The position numbers and the translations under genes are program-made. The notes below the pieces were generated by a model. It worked only from the letters and a program-made list of their open reading frames with translations, was not told where the DNA came from and did no database searches. A stretch of DNA of 64,000 nucleotides, taken from Rhodeus uyekii (lineage: Eukaryota > Chordata > Actinopteri > Cypriniformes > Acheilognathidae). How positions within the stretch are numbered: position 1 is the first letter of the stretch; each line of letters begins with the position of its first letter. Location: assembly GCA_037043235.1 (NCBI GenBank), contig JAWRVZ010000102.1, positions 2,299,001 through 2,363,000 on the forward strand, written 5' to 3'. Positions 38,327-50,700 of the stretch are shown piece after piece.

Positions 38327-41178
38327 AGTACTTTGCAAAAGTCTTAGGGACGTTAGTATTATACACCTCCAAGGAATGGTTTTAAGTCAGTTATTTATAT
38401 ATATTGCTGTAGTGTCGGTAGGAAATAACAGTTTACATTTCCAAACATTCGTTTGGCATTAATTGTAATGATCCGGTGAAAGCCTGATCATTACAAAGAA
38501 TCTGACAACAGCCGGTGCTCCACATGGAGATCTTATCCATAATCGAGTCTGTGATTATATGTGAAAACAGAAAAAGAGAAAGACTGAATACAGAAGAACT
38601 GTAGCAATGTCTCCAAGACGCTTGAAGAAATTTACCTGAAAAACCATGTGCAAGTGTACCTCAGAAAAGCGGTTGTACCTCAAAAAACAGAAAGGGTGGT
38701 CATACCAGATTTAGATATACAAGTTAATTGATAAATGCAATCTATTTATGATATTATTTTTGAAAGCATCCTCACTTTACAGCCCTTTTACACAAGCTTT
38801 GTACAAGCTTAGCCTGTCTCAGTTATTTTCGTATTTCTTCATGTAATCACAGATCAGATCTCTGTGTGGAGCATACAGGCTTTTGTCAGACTACTTCCAT
38901 ACATTATATGGAAATGTACATTGATAGTACTGACACACTAGAGCAAAACATAAATAACTGGCTTAAAACCATTTTTGTGGGGTGAAAATATTTGCAGTTA
39001 TACATACATACACGTGTATATAAAAGTATAAAAGCAAAAGTATACAAACCTAAGATGCAGCTGAAATGCAATTGCTTTATATTTTCTTGTTTAATGTTTT
39101 ATTTTAGAAATCACTCACAAACTTAACAAAATAATAACATCATTTAATATTTAATAAACTAATTCTTCATTACTATAACACTTAAAAAAAAAATAATCCA
39201 AGTATTCCATGCATTTTGCACGATTCACTCAAGCCTGAATGTACAATTTATAATTCAGAAAGATAAACAAAATTAGTAACAAGTCTAAAGACACTATGAT
39301 AACTTAGTAAGGACATAAATGTGTGTGAGGATGAATTGCATGCCATGACTTGCCTCCTGTTTGTAAAGCACTTGACAGCATCTCCCTGCACTTAATACGG
39401 ACCGAGTCAGATGTGCCTGGTGCTCGTGGAAAAGTGGCTATCAATGTGTTGGGTGCAACATCAACAGACTCGCTCTTACTGCTAGAATTACTGCTTGAGC
39501 TGAGAGAGAAGATACAAAATAAAGAGAGAGGAAAAAGGAATGAAAAGAAAGGGTTAGATCTATAAATCCGTATTTAGGGCCAAAGATCAAAAGACTAAGA
39601 TACCATTATTTGATTTTATAATAATCTCATGGCCATTAACACAATTCTGAAGTTGATACCTCTCCTCTCTGGGCTCTGGGCTGGCTTGAGATGGTGAGAC
39701 CACTGGTGTTGTGCGTTCCTTCTTTTTCTCCTCAGCATTCTTATCCGCAGCAGGTTCATCTGGATGTCAAAATCACCCTTTAATCATTTCACAAGTGTAA
39801 TGCTACGAATCATATATATATAAATAAATAAACTCAAAATCTGGGACATTCTACAAAAGGAAACCTGCAGTTGCTACCACCTACAGGTAATCCATGGTAT
39901 TACAACAACAAAAACCCATAGTAAGATATTTTATTGTTAAATAACTAAATGAGAAGTTTTAATAATGCACAATGTGTGCATACACAATTTTATACATTAT
40001 ATTATACACAAGGCCTAAAGAGTATTTGGACATAAGCCACACTTAATGTATGCATATCAAACCAAGTGGCTTTCATTTTAAAGAAAACTATTTTGCAAAA
40101 AAATGTTTGCTAGGTTATAAATCGAGCAAAACAACATTTAGCTATTGTCTGGTTGTCAGATCTTAGTAGATTATGGTCAAAGTTAATGTGAAAAAATACA
40201 TTTGCTAGGACACCTGTGCGAACCTCAGCGTAACTTCAGAAATCCCTTAAACTTACCATTAGACCAGTTCATTTGTCACATACATTTACATTAAAGCTAC
40301 AATGTTCTTTACCCAGCAACTTCTTCCAGGACTTGATTAAGGACTTGGCCAGTGAGGTCACTTCATCGTCTGTGCTCTGCTTGCGGATGGCATTGACCGA
40401 CATCCCGATCCTCGTGGACTGTTTAATAGAAAAACAAAAGAAATCTGTTGTTAAAAATCTACTTGAGGGCTGAAGCGAAAATGGCTTGCAGTAAACAAAC
40501 CTGCAGAAGCTCCAGGGACATGGGTATGTTCTTTAGCTCCTTTAGTAAGTCCAGTGCACCAGCCTAATAAAACAAACACGGCTTACTAAAATGCATTTCA
40601 TTATGACACTTTAATAGACAAAAACATTTATTGGAACTTCAATAATACATGGGCATCTTTACGGAGACGTCAACAGAAGTCACGTTGTAGCCTAACTTTT
40701 GCTAATTATCCTCACGTCACTATTATCTGGTTAAAACCTTAGGTTCAATATACATATATATATATATATAAAATAAAACAAGTGTCTTTATACAGTTTGT
40801 ATTCGAGAGCAAATCAGTTGCATTACTGCCTCCCGCTGACTGACCCCGTGTATTTATCCGCTAACAGCGGCTAATGTTGCTAATTTTCCCGCTAAACGTT
40901 GAGTTTCTTGACAACTAAACTATACCACTAAATATTGCACACACTTGAGCATTAACCACCAACTCTATTCACAAAACAGTTGGCCAGTTTCGCCGTAGAT
41001 GATGAAATTAGTTCTTCTTCACATGTAGCAGTTAGCTTGCTATACTTCAATGTAGCCTCGTCTAGTACGAGACAGGGAATTCATTCATGACAAAACACCT
41101 CACCCCGTTCTTCTTCTGTGCCATTTTATCCATCTTCTTAGCGATTCGGATGATCTCTTCCTCTTCTTTCTTACCCAT
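35746..41178 (-). CDS. tcea1: Transcription elongation factor A1 (TFIIS)
   Basis: TFIIS rescues backtracked RNA polymerase II by stimulating cleavage of the nascent RNA. Coding exons: 41178-41104, 40563-40501, 40418-40313, 39759-39660, 39499-39354, 38129-38073, 36867-36713, 36612-36466, 35907-35836, 35754-35746; 930 nt with stop, 309 aa (human 301). All phases agree. The N-terminal LW domain has KKMDKMAQKKN, AGALDLLKELKNIPM and STRIGMSVNAIRKQS. Then comes a Ser/Lys/Pro-rich linker, and a central polymerase-binding domain with [20 protein letters not shown]. The C-terminal zinc ribbon has FTCGKC and FCTECGNRWKFC around the invariant acidic hairpin RSADEPMTTF, whose Asp-Glu pair reaches the polymerase active site. 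The last exon carries only FC and the stop. Intron 5 is GC-AG and intron 6 is U12-type AT-AC (separate entries). Paralogues tcea2/tcea3 are less likely given the neighbouring genes. Confidence 0.95.
35959..36430. mobile_element. Truncated DNA element in tcea1 intron 8
   Basis: It starts with TATTTTCCCGCATAAAACC and contains GCGAGGGTTGTTGTCTCTGG, CTGTCTGACCTGTCAATCAT and AAGAAGACGTGATTGGCTGT. These recur in the same order at 60335-61140, where the far end reads GCGGGTTATATGTGGGAAAA, the complement of this start. The copy breaks off about 36 bp before tcea1 exon 8. Confidence 0.65.
36868..38072 (-). other. tcea1: tcea1 intron 6: U12-type AT-AC intron
   Basis: On the minus strand exon 6 ends ...GAAGAAT and is followed by ATATCCTTTT (from 38072), the exact U12-dependent AT-AC 5' splice site. 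The 3' end has TTCCTTGAC at 36886-36878, a perfect match to the minor-class branch consensus TTCCTTRAC. AC, the last two intron bases, follows 11 nt after the branch adenosine, at 36869-36868. Splicing makes T|GT (Cys) and the protein [19 protein letters not shown], which fits the TFIIS family; no GT-AG alternative does. Xenopus TFIIS was among the first genes in which AT-AC introns were described. Confidence 0.93.
37020..38035. mobile_element. Dispersed repeat inside the tcea1 U12 intron
   Basis: The right edge has GGTGCATAGGCACCTATTGT (minus strand) followed by a TTC triplet run, a signature of an abundant fish repeat. The body includes a pair of related blocks (AAGCCTCAGAGTCATTTTGG at 37027, CAAGCCTCATTTTGGAGTGG at 37628). 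The right end lies about 37 bp inside the intron from the U12 5' splice site. Confidence 0.55.
38130..39353 (-). other. tcea1: tcea1 intron 5: GC-AG intron
   Basis: Exon 5 ends ACA GGA G and the intron begins gcaagt, so the donor is GC rather than GT inside an otherwise ideal AG|GCAAGT context. The acceptor is ttttttttcag at 38130, and the joined codon G|AT continues as DDHIAIGAD. No GT within reach keeps the frame and the conserved residues. GC-AG introns are a known minor variant of the major spliceosome. The intron also holds an AT run (38240-38280) and a CA run. Confidence 0.85.
38238..38328. repeat. (TA)n and (CA)n microsatellites
   Basis: A TA run followed by ACATACAT and a CA run within tcea1 intron 5. 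Peptides read from it are low-complexity artefacts. Confidence 0.95.
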
Positions 41179-42120
41179 TATTGACGATTAGTGGCAAATA
41201 TTAATTTTAAACGAAGTATATAAATATAAAAAAACGTAGAACTAAACACGAACACACCACTCAACCGGCGGCGAACGCTGGAGCTCTGGCAGGAAGGCGT
41301 TTCTACGAAAAGCCCAGACATCACTAATCAACCCGATGAGTAGAAGCGCCCATCGACGTAAAATCCAGGCAACACTAATCGAGATAAACCTAATGCGCGT
41401 CGCATGTGAAACGTTCTGAATTCATAAATTGCTTCCAGCTTATCGGTAGAAGCACATGAAAGTTACACACAAGTGACTAAAATGTTGTGGACACTGCTTG
41501 TAAAATAGTTTGAATCATACGGTATAGAGCGCTTTGTGCTGAATGCACTGTGGTGAGATCCCAGCAACCTCTATAGGCAACACTAGAGTGCGCTCGTGCT
41601 TGTTTTACCATAAAGTACAACCACGGACAATATGACAATAGGTTTTGATGTCGGATGTGGTGGTAATGTGTTGAGATTCTTCTGCACTAAAGATATTGTC
41701 TTCAGGATAACTGGGATATATCACTGATAATTAATTCTTTATGGCGCAGTTTAAAGGATGTCCATGTAGTGGTATATTTCTGTTGTGTCTTCATGTGTTG
41801 GGAATGAGGTGGCTAACACAATAACAAAAAAAAAAAAAAAAAAACCTTTCCAATAGGTAAGATATTAGTGGGTGTCCAGCAAGTAAACTTATGGTAAAAT
41901 TAGAGGCAGAAATTGTGGACACTACAGAACATGTATTGTTTGTGTTAGTCCAATGTCTATCACAGCAGTGTGCTTACATAGGCAGGGAATGTTGTTGAAA
42001 GTTATCATGCATATAAGACACTTTTTAAAAATCTTCTTGTTTTGTGCAGGGTTGTGACCTTTTAGTTTTTTTCTTTCAAATTAGCCTTTTGAATTGGGCT
42101 ACAAATTGTCAATTGATCTT
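41179..42120. other. tcea1 5' flank and divergent interval
   Basis: A short CpG-bearing stretch (AACCGGCGGCGAACGCTGG near 41264) directly upstream of the tcea1 ATG is the probable promoter and 5' UTR. Beyond 41.4 kb there is no gene. LYPLA1, MRPL15 and SOX17, which separate TCEA1 from RP1 in human, are not here. Confidence 0.5.
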
Positions 42121-42268
42121 ACATGTATGCATTTGGCAGACGCTTTTATCCACAGCGACTTACATTGTATTGTTACATATTGAAATTCGAAACAAATCTT
42201 GCTTTCCTTGGGAATCGAACCTATTACCTTGGTGTTGCAAGCACCACACTCTACTGTTCGAGTTACAG
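42121..42268 (-). mobile_element. tRNA-derived SINE copy
   Basis: Minus-strand order: A box region (TAACTCGAACAGTAGAGTG), B box (GGTTCGATTCCC), then a body ending TGGATAAAAGCGTCTGCCAA. Same family as 172-302. The tail motif GGATAAAAGCGTCTGCCAA is common in teleost genomes. Confidence 0.7.
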
Positions 42269-42430
42269 TAAAGCTTGATCTTGAGCTCAATTTGGTGAAA
42301 TATCTTCTTTTTTTTTAAACCAAACTTTCATTTTGGAATGTAATGCATTTTGTCACTGTTTGACAGTGCTTTCTTGTTACTAAATAAAAATCCCATGTTT
42401 GTCTTAGTGCCCTGCATGTGTCAAAGCCTC

Positions 42431-43544
42431 TAATCCTTAGAGATCAAGACAACGTGATTTCACATCCAGTGAATTTGTTTTGCCCCAACACCTACAGTAG
42501 CAACACAATAAAAAAATTATTCTAGTTCGCTTGCTAATGACTGCAAGAATATATCTTATACTTTTCTGAAACTCTTTACTCAAGCAGTTATAGACTAGAG
42601 TAAGAGCTTGATCAGTGAGTGAAAGACTTCAGCTCAAATCAAACTGCTTGAATTTTCCCTAGAAACACAGCAAGGATAATCTGCACCCCATGCTGATAAG
42701 GAAATCCTATAAAACTATCTGAGACATGACAGGGAGCAAGTAGTGAGATTAATAGAACCCACTGAGAATCGCTGAACAAACATCAGTGTCTCATTATAAA
42801 ACAATTAATAAAAAATTAATTATAAATAAGGTTCATGCTTATTATATGCAGTTCATATCCATATCTGGTGCTGATTGATTAACATGATCCAAGATTAACC
42901 TAATCCCAGATGTAATGCACTAAGAACCAGTGTTGCCTTGCTGTATATCAATTGCAATCACAATATTTCTGCTGTACTTCTGCAGTCACAGTTATGATCC
43001 CTCTGAGAGACACATGTTTTACCAGCTGAGAATTCCTTTTCCCTAATAGTCAGCTACAGCGTAAAACCTCACTCTAATCCCTATTAACAGAGCCCTTAAA
43101 TCTGCTTATATCTCTGCAAGAAATTAGAAACACCTTCAGCCATCTGCTGGATATCACACACAGTAGAAACATTCTTCAGGTCTCTTTATGTTTAAGTGAA
43201 AACCTCTAAAAACATTACAATTGCGATTCGATTAGCTGATTATGCAGGTAGACGAGACAAAGAAGCAGATATTATATAAACAGTTGAGATTAACCAAAAG
43301 GTTTGCATGGAGGTTGCAACATAACTAAAATCCAGTGGTTTGTGATCATTCATCATTCGTCATTCATTATCACACTTGCTGTTATTATGGTTATCAATAC
43401 TTTCTTTTAGACACCTCGTAGGCTAAATATACAGTTAAATTATGTTACTGAAAATTCAGATACAAGTAACCAGTTTTCAAAATATCATTTTCATATTTAT
43501 TTGAATATATGGAGGCTTAAATGAAAGTATTCTTGATTTCCTCC

Positions 43545-43584
<40 letters not shown>

Positions 43585-43729
43585 AAAATGCTGTTTAACC
43601 ATGACCAAAGATTACACAAATCGACCCTGATGCCTGCCGTCCCAAAATAGCCTTGAGCGTTGTTCATAATCTCTTCAGTAGGTGGACAACAAACTCGCCA
43701 ACTCAACCCTCCAGAAAATGTGAAATAAG
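42431..43729 (+). promoter_or_regulatory. Candidate rp1 upstream region with CRX/OTX motifs and leader-exon donor
   Basis: Between tcea1 and rp1, three TAATCC motifs (core site of the photoreceptor factors CRX and OTX) occur at 42431, 42901 and 43075, with several GATTA cores nearby. At 43729/43730 is a strong donor (AATAAG|gtaagatg) that could end the rp1 non-coding first exon, since the ATG exon begins with an acceptor. Six-base motifs are common by chance, so this is positional inference. Confidence 0.3.
43545..43582. repeat. (CT)n microsatellite
   Basis: Pure CT dinucleotide run, upstream of rp1. Confidence 0.95.
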
Positions 43730-43739
43730 GTAAGATGAG

Positions 43740-44701
43740 TAACTTCAAAAGTGATTTTTTAAAATTATCATTTACAATAGTAACAATAGTAGCATCAAAA
43801 CTAGTAGAATATTCTAGATTTTTTGTTTTGTTTATGTTGGTAAATTAAACTGCTCTAGAAAGTGTATGCTAGTTATCAGATACTAGCCTATGCAATTTGG
43901 TGTTTGTTTTAAGAGGCATTGTATGGACTGTTTTATGTAATGGCATTTGCAAGAGATTAGAAGGAGATTTCCATGTTTTGAGCTTAATACATTATTATTT
44001 TTTGTATCATGGTCTCAGAACATGTCTTTTTGCTGTTATGCAATGGTTTACTTTGTTTAAAAAAATATTGTGGAGCATCATTTGTCATTTGAATGAGGGT
44101 GTCTGTGCCACACGGCAAGGAAATCTGCATAAATCTATGTTTTCAGATAGCATACTATTTCTTCCGTTTTCTGGAGTCCTTTTTCAGAAAAACAAACATT
44201 GTTCAGGTTATATTATAAAATGTGCATCATTTGTTTTATCCCTACTTCGTTTAAGTTGAGTTCAATAAATATTGGCTTTAGGATTTGTTTATTGCGTTTG
44301 ACTTCCATTTTTATGCCTGGCCATGGCAAACCTTCCTGGGCAAATTTCTTGTCATTAAAGAAAGGCCATTTCAATGTTGACTGCAAGAAGCCATTTTGTT
44401 AATGACTGTAATGAAAAATTTAAACCAATACCTGAAAGACAAATGTAGTTTTAGCTGCTAATGAACTACAGACTGTTTCTTCTAATGCATTAGTAGTTGT
44501 AAGAATTGCCCAATATCAGTATCACATAATTTAAAGATTTTGTTGTCATCAAAGACCACCAGAATACAATCCTTTACAAAAACACTTGTATTATGGGTGA
44601 TACTAAGTGAACGCAGAAGCTATTTCAGTACGGTAGAATCTAATATTATTATATTATGATAAAAAATGTTTTGTTAAACAACCGTTGGTTCTTTAACCTT
44701 A

Positions 44702-44734
<33 letters not shown>
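43740..44734. other. Presumed rp1 first intron
   Basis: No supportable coding sequence. A 120-codon open frame at 43897-44259 is Phe/Leu/Cys-rich, typical of translated AT-rich intron, and shows no motif. Confidence 0.45.
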
Positions 44735-44745
44735 TATCTTTTAAT

Positions 44746-47700
44746 ATGAGCTCAACGGCGCTTAATGATGCTCCTCATCCTGACGTGTCCCCGGGGAGCA
44801 TGCAAACATTGGTCACCAGGCCCCTGCACTCCCACCCAGACCCAATTACCACCAAGAGGGTATGTTTCTACAAAAGCGGGGATCCTCAATTCACAGGGCA
44901 CCGGATGGTCATCAACGCCCGCACCTTTAAATCCTTTGATGCTCTTCTAGATGCCCTCTCCAAGAAAGTGCCTCTGCCATTTGGGGTAAGGACCATCACA
45001 ACACCAAGGGGAACACATGCTGTCCGTACTCTTGAGGATGTGCAGGATGGGGGTTCTTATCTGTGCTCAGATCAGAAGAAAGTCAAGCCTTTTAACTTGG
45101 ACGAGATCCACAAGAGACAGGTCCCTTGGAACACCACCAGAACTGTCACTGCAGGACGCCAAGCACGCAGAGAACTGGTCCGGCAGATAGCAAAGAAAAA
45201 TGAAGTGACCACAAGGACAGTAAAAATGGCAGAAAACACTGTGGTGGTGCGGACACCAAAAAGACTAACGGTGTATAAAAACAGGGATCCGAGCATGAAG
45301 CGTGTAATTGTAGTTCATAGGAGAACAGCACCAAATTTTGAAGCTCTTATGGATTATATTTCTCAAGTGATGCAGTTCCCAGTTGTGAAGCTTTATACAG
45401 AAGATGGCAGAAGAGTAAGTATATAGTATAAAAATGTTTATAGTATAAAAATTAAATCAAAAGGATTTTTCATTATTATTATTTACGGCAAAACAAGAAT
45501 ATATTAATGGCTTTTTTTGTATTCTACAAAATGATGATTTATATTTTTACAGTTAGTTGCATACTTATCCATAGAAGTTAAAGATAATGGGACATATTCC
45601 AGAGGTTCATGGTACATCAGCTATGCTATTGTAAAAGATACTGAAATCACAATCTTAATCTAGTTTAACAGTACCCATAAAAAGTATATAAATAAAAGTA
45701 GTTTTAATGTATATGGTTAAAACACTAAGTTTTCTTTTAGCTACTATATCTTTGACTATACTATATTTTATTTCTTTTGACTATATCTTTCACTAATGCT
45801 GTGTTGTTATACCCTAATATTTTTGTTTTGTGCAAATTAATTTAGTACTGTTAAACAACACTTTTATAATATATTTTAGATAGTATTGTTTTGCTTTACA
45901 TTATCAATCATTTTAAACCTATTAGTGAGCTGACAAACTTATGTCCGAATGTTTGAACTTTGAAAAAGAAAGTTATCACTGGACACACAAAATGTTTCTT
46001 ATTTGTTTATAGGTTGAAGGACTTTCTGCCCTCATTTTGTGCTCTGGGATTGTTGTGGCAGCTGGTAACGAACCATTCAGAATAGGAAACTACAATCTCC
46101 AAGCTCCGACAAAAAATCAGTCAATGATATCTGAATCCCTGGGTCCAACACAAACAGAGGCACTACAACGTAAGCCTAAATTACTTTTTTAATAATTATT
46201 TCTTTAGCACTTCCCTTTAGAGATAAAATTATTTTGATCATACATTTTTATTCTCTCCAATCATATTCCATTTCCTATTCCATCTGTCCATAAGAAGAAA
46301 AAAGGATTTCAACTGGGACTTTTTCAAGATCAAGGAATTTCTCTTTATCTTCTGAGCGGTTCCTTGTAGAGCAGATCAATAAGTCACTAAATGGAAATCT
46401 GACAGAGCACAATAGGGCAAAGAATGAATCAATGGAGACCGAAGGTAGTCAGCCGGTGGGATCAGATGAGATGGAGACCTGTGAATGTACGGAGGGTGTG
46501 GAGGAGAGGAATTACCCCATTATGCCTACCGAAGATGACATTGAAAAATCATTCCGGGTCAATGAGGATGGCAGCATGACAGTGGAGATGAAGGTGCATC
46601 TTACTATAAAACAAGAGGAAATAATCCACTGGACAACTACACTGAGTCGCACCTCCATTAATAGCCAGCAGAGGGCAGTGCACAGTTCTAAAGCAGAATC
46701 AAATACAAACTCATTAGATGTAACCAATGACTCAGGCAAAGAGTCGAATGGACCTCACAGCCTGGATTCAAAAGAAATCAATACACTCACTAACAAATCT
46801 GTAGGATTCATCAAGGAAGAAAAAGAAAGTTATGGCAGTGATACATCTTCTGAGAAGCCTAAGCCCATCTTTAGGAGGCCTCCCACTCCAGGCCCCAGAC
46901 AACAAAGAAAAGAGGCCTCAGCCGAAAACATCAAAACAGTTTCAGAGACTGAAGTTCTGCAGAATTCAGTGGGTGCGTACTCATATATGGAGCGAACTGC
47001 ACAAGGAGAGCTGACAGAAGGTTACTGTGTGGTCAGTTGCAGTAGCAGCAGCAGCACAAGAACCCTCTCAAAACCCGGGAGGAGTGAATTGGGAGAAGTT
47101 AACCAGAAGAAGTGTCAGTGCGCCTTCAGATCCTCAGGCAAGGCAGAGGTTCTCCAGCTACAAAACAATGGGACAATGGGCATAACAGAGACGGTGGTGC
47201 ACATATATGAATCACAGGGTACATGTGACAATTATTATGCAAATACACAGGTGGATGTGGACAACAAGCCTGGATACTACACAAAAGCTTTGCCTCAAAG
47301 TAAGCCAGGCTCAACAGACTCAGGGCCGCCTTCGTCAAGTAATGATTGTGATGTAGATCTCACTAGACAGTCCACAAGCTCCAACTCCCGAGATGGTGAA
47401 AAAAATAGTACGCTTTCATTGTCGTCTACCGTTTCAACACCTCCAAAAAAGATAAGCAACAATCCATCCGTCATCCTCACTCATGATAACAAACAAATCT
47501 TTGTTGAGTGCACAACTGAAATAAATGAAAAGAAAAGCATGCATCCAATGGAACAAGACTCGGATGATAAAATCATTGTTTGTAATAAAAATAATACACC
47601 AAAATCCAAAAAATCAAAGAAAAGTACTTCTTCTGAATCATCTGGGCTTGGTAAAAAAATTAATTCTCCAGGCTCTTCAAAAGACCTACAAATGATGACT

Positions 47701-50700
47701 GACACACTGAGCCACACGGAATCAGAGAAAAAGACTAGTTCGGCGGAAAGTGGCAATCATGAACATAAAGCTGTAAGAGACAAAAAGAAGAAGAAGACAT
47801 TTGCAAGTTCTCAGAAGAGTAGAAACTTGAATCTTGATATTGGGAATCAAATCAAAGAGCTCAAGCTAAAAGACAAAACCATCAAAGACATCTCCCACAA
47901 AGTGAATAAAAATGGCAGCGACTCTCAAGGGCCTAAACTGAAGAAGAATAGTTTAGACATTCGATTACCAGACCATCCAGCTCCACTGATAAAGAGGCTA
48001 CCAAAACAGAGGTCAATGAATGGTGTCAGATCAAAATCCTCTAAACAAAAACAGGAGTTGAGTGAAAGTGTGTCATTGCCTGTGCTACAGTCCTCTTCCT
48101 CCTGTGTAAATCAATATGTTGAAAATTGGTTGAAAAAAATTGAACCAGAATCTGTGCCCTATGATGATGAGACAGACCATCCAGAGACTGCACCAAGAGC
48201 AGTATTCCATATAGGGAGTGACTCCACTGAGGGGTCTGAGATTAAAAGTGACCCTGAAAAAGATGAAGACCTTTCTCCAGAACATAATGCCAACGAGAGG
48301 CCAATGTCTCGCCCACCTGTGGAAATAAGGTATGAAGGAGAGCTAACCGAACCCCAAAGGCCGATAGGCTTTTGTAAATCGATGCCAATTTTGAGGGTAC
48401 CCTCTGAACAGGAGGATCTTGTAAGAATGCACAAGTCATCTGAGAACTTGGTTCTCCCAGACCCTTCTGGAACATCACAAAGTACAGAAGTCAGTGTTAG
48501 GTCAGGCATGAATCCAGTTTTGCAACAGTTGTGTTTATCCGTCCAGTCCATCAAGCGGGCACTGAGTCAGACCCGCTTAACACCTGTGGAAAAGGAAAAG
48601 TCCAGTAGCCTCCCAGACTTCTCATCTCAGGTTGCCTCTGCCTTTGGTTCTCCATCCAGAGCTTTTCTGTCCTTCTTATCACTAATGACTCTGAGAGATG
48701 GGCTTTCAGTCCTCTACAAAGATGAATCACAAGCCAGCAACTCCAGCATCTGCCCAGAGGCCCTTCAAGTAATGCAGTCCTTGGAAAAAATATCCAATAT
48801 TAAAGATGAAGATGAGCTAAAGGCCAGCTTGACCAGTCTTCAAAGTTCAACTTCATCCAAATTAAAAGAAAGCTGGAGAGATTTCCAAGAGCAAAATTCC
48901 TTTGGAGAGAGTCCACCGCTCTCACCAAGACTATCAGAGCAGGAGTTTGATTTAGAAGTGGACTTAGAAGGAGAAATAGAAGATCAGGACAAACAGAACA
49001 ACTTTAGTATAGAACAGTTATTGGATGAACTGAACATGCCTGAAGATCTTCACAGAGAAATATCTTCTCTTGTTGAAGGAGAAATAAAGTATTTTAATCA
49101 AGCAGACTTAATCAAAGATGCTGATGACACCAGTGAAAGCTTGGATAAAGAAAAGGAAAACTGTGATGGATCCTTGAGTGGTAGTTTAGAAAAAGCTGCT
49201 GACATGGAAGAGGAAAAGGAGCTTAATGGCCAAGTCACTGACACAACCGATGATGACATAAATAAAGAATCTCAGGAACTGCATGTAATTCAACCTCATT
49301 CCCCTGACTCGGAAACTATAGAAACGCATGGTAATGAAGATTCTGGCATAGCATTGCCCAATCAATCACCTGAGGGTAATGGTAGTGATTCAAGTAAAGC
49401 AGAGGTTTTAGAGACTTCTGATAACAATCAGATGAATGCAGAGAACATGCAAGAAAGGGTAATATATGAAGAGCCAGAATCTGAAAAGAAAGATGCTAAA
49501 GAAAATTATTCTCCAACATATGAACAAAAGATGATAGATATAGTTAGAGAAGATGTTTCTGAGCTTTCTGATGACCAAGACAAAATATCTGAAAGTGAGG
49601 ACAATGTAACTCCAGAGAATATAGAAGAGGAGGATATCAGTCAGAGTATCAGGGAACCTAGTGAACAATCAGATGCCTCAGAACCTGATGACACAGTTGT
49701 CAAACTTTCATCTTCAGCATCAGAAACTGAGTGTGTGCCATTTCCAGACAGAGAATTAGCTGAGCTAAATGAGGACAATCAGTACAGTACAGCTGAGAAC
49801 TGTGTCAGAGAGCAAGTTGATCATTTTGATTTTGAGGAAGCCATTGGTGATGGAGGACAGAAACAAGAAACCAAGTCCATCTTATCAGAACGGGAGTCCC
49901 TTCACTCAGAGCCCTCAGAGACATCATTGCCTCATGATACAGAGGGTGAATGTAGAGAGCAAACAGATTCGTCCAGTCAAGAAGATGAAAAGGTGATGTC
50001 TCCAGATGCGGATCAACAAGAATATGCTATTCCAGAGGTCTCAGAAGATGGGGGCCCTGATCCACACTGCAATAACAGCAGCCCTCAGTGTGGTAGTAAT
50101 GATGAGAATAGTATGACCCCTGTAGCTGAATGTGAAAAAGAAGAAGAACATGGCATTAATGGTGTAGACGATGAGAGCTTTGAAGTTTGTGAACAAGCAG
50201 ATCCAGATGTACCAGACTCTTGTACAGTAACAGATCATGAGACTGTGGATGAGAATATGACAGAAAGAAAGTCTCACACAAGTGATTCTGAACACTACAA
50301 AGATCAGACCTTAGAGGAAGGTAGTCACACCGATAAAAAGGACAGCTCCACTGAAGAGCGGGATTCTGAAGAGGACAAAGAGGACTATTATGGTTTGATT
50401 GATTCTCATCATAATAATGTGAATGGTGTTCGACACTCTACTGCATACACTGATAGTAAAGATTCAGTGGAAAGGGAGTCATGCAGCAGTACGAGTAAAA
50501 GTGAGGACCAGTTTGAGAACGCAGAGAGTTTGGGTATGGAACATGGATATCATTATCTACTACATCCAACTGAGATTTCACAAGAGCTGTTAGACTTAAT
50601 CAATTCGGCTTTGTTGTCCTCCACCCTGACTGTCACGAGTGATTCAAATGGGAACCTCAGAATAGAGCCAGACAAATGCAAAATGAGGGAGATAATCATG

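Noticed and set aside
43897..44259. A 120-codon open frame before rp1.
   Set aside because: Phe/Leu/Cys-rich translation of AT-rich DNA, with no motif and no splice support; it lies inside the presumed rp1 intron.
49408..50295. Antisense open frames within rp1.
   Set aside because: They are shadows of the acidic Ser/Glu-rich coding strand, giving Phe/Ile-rich antisense peptides.
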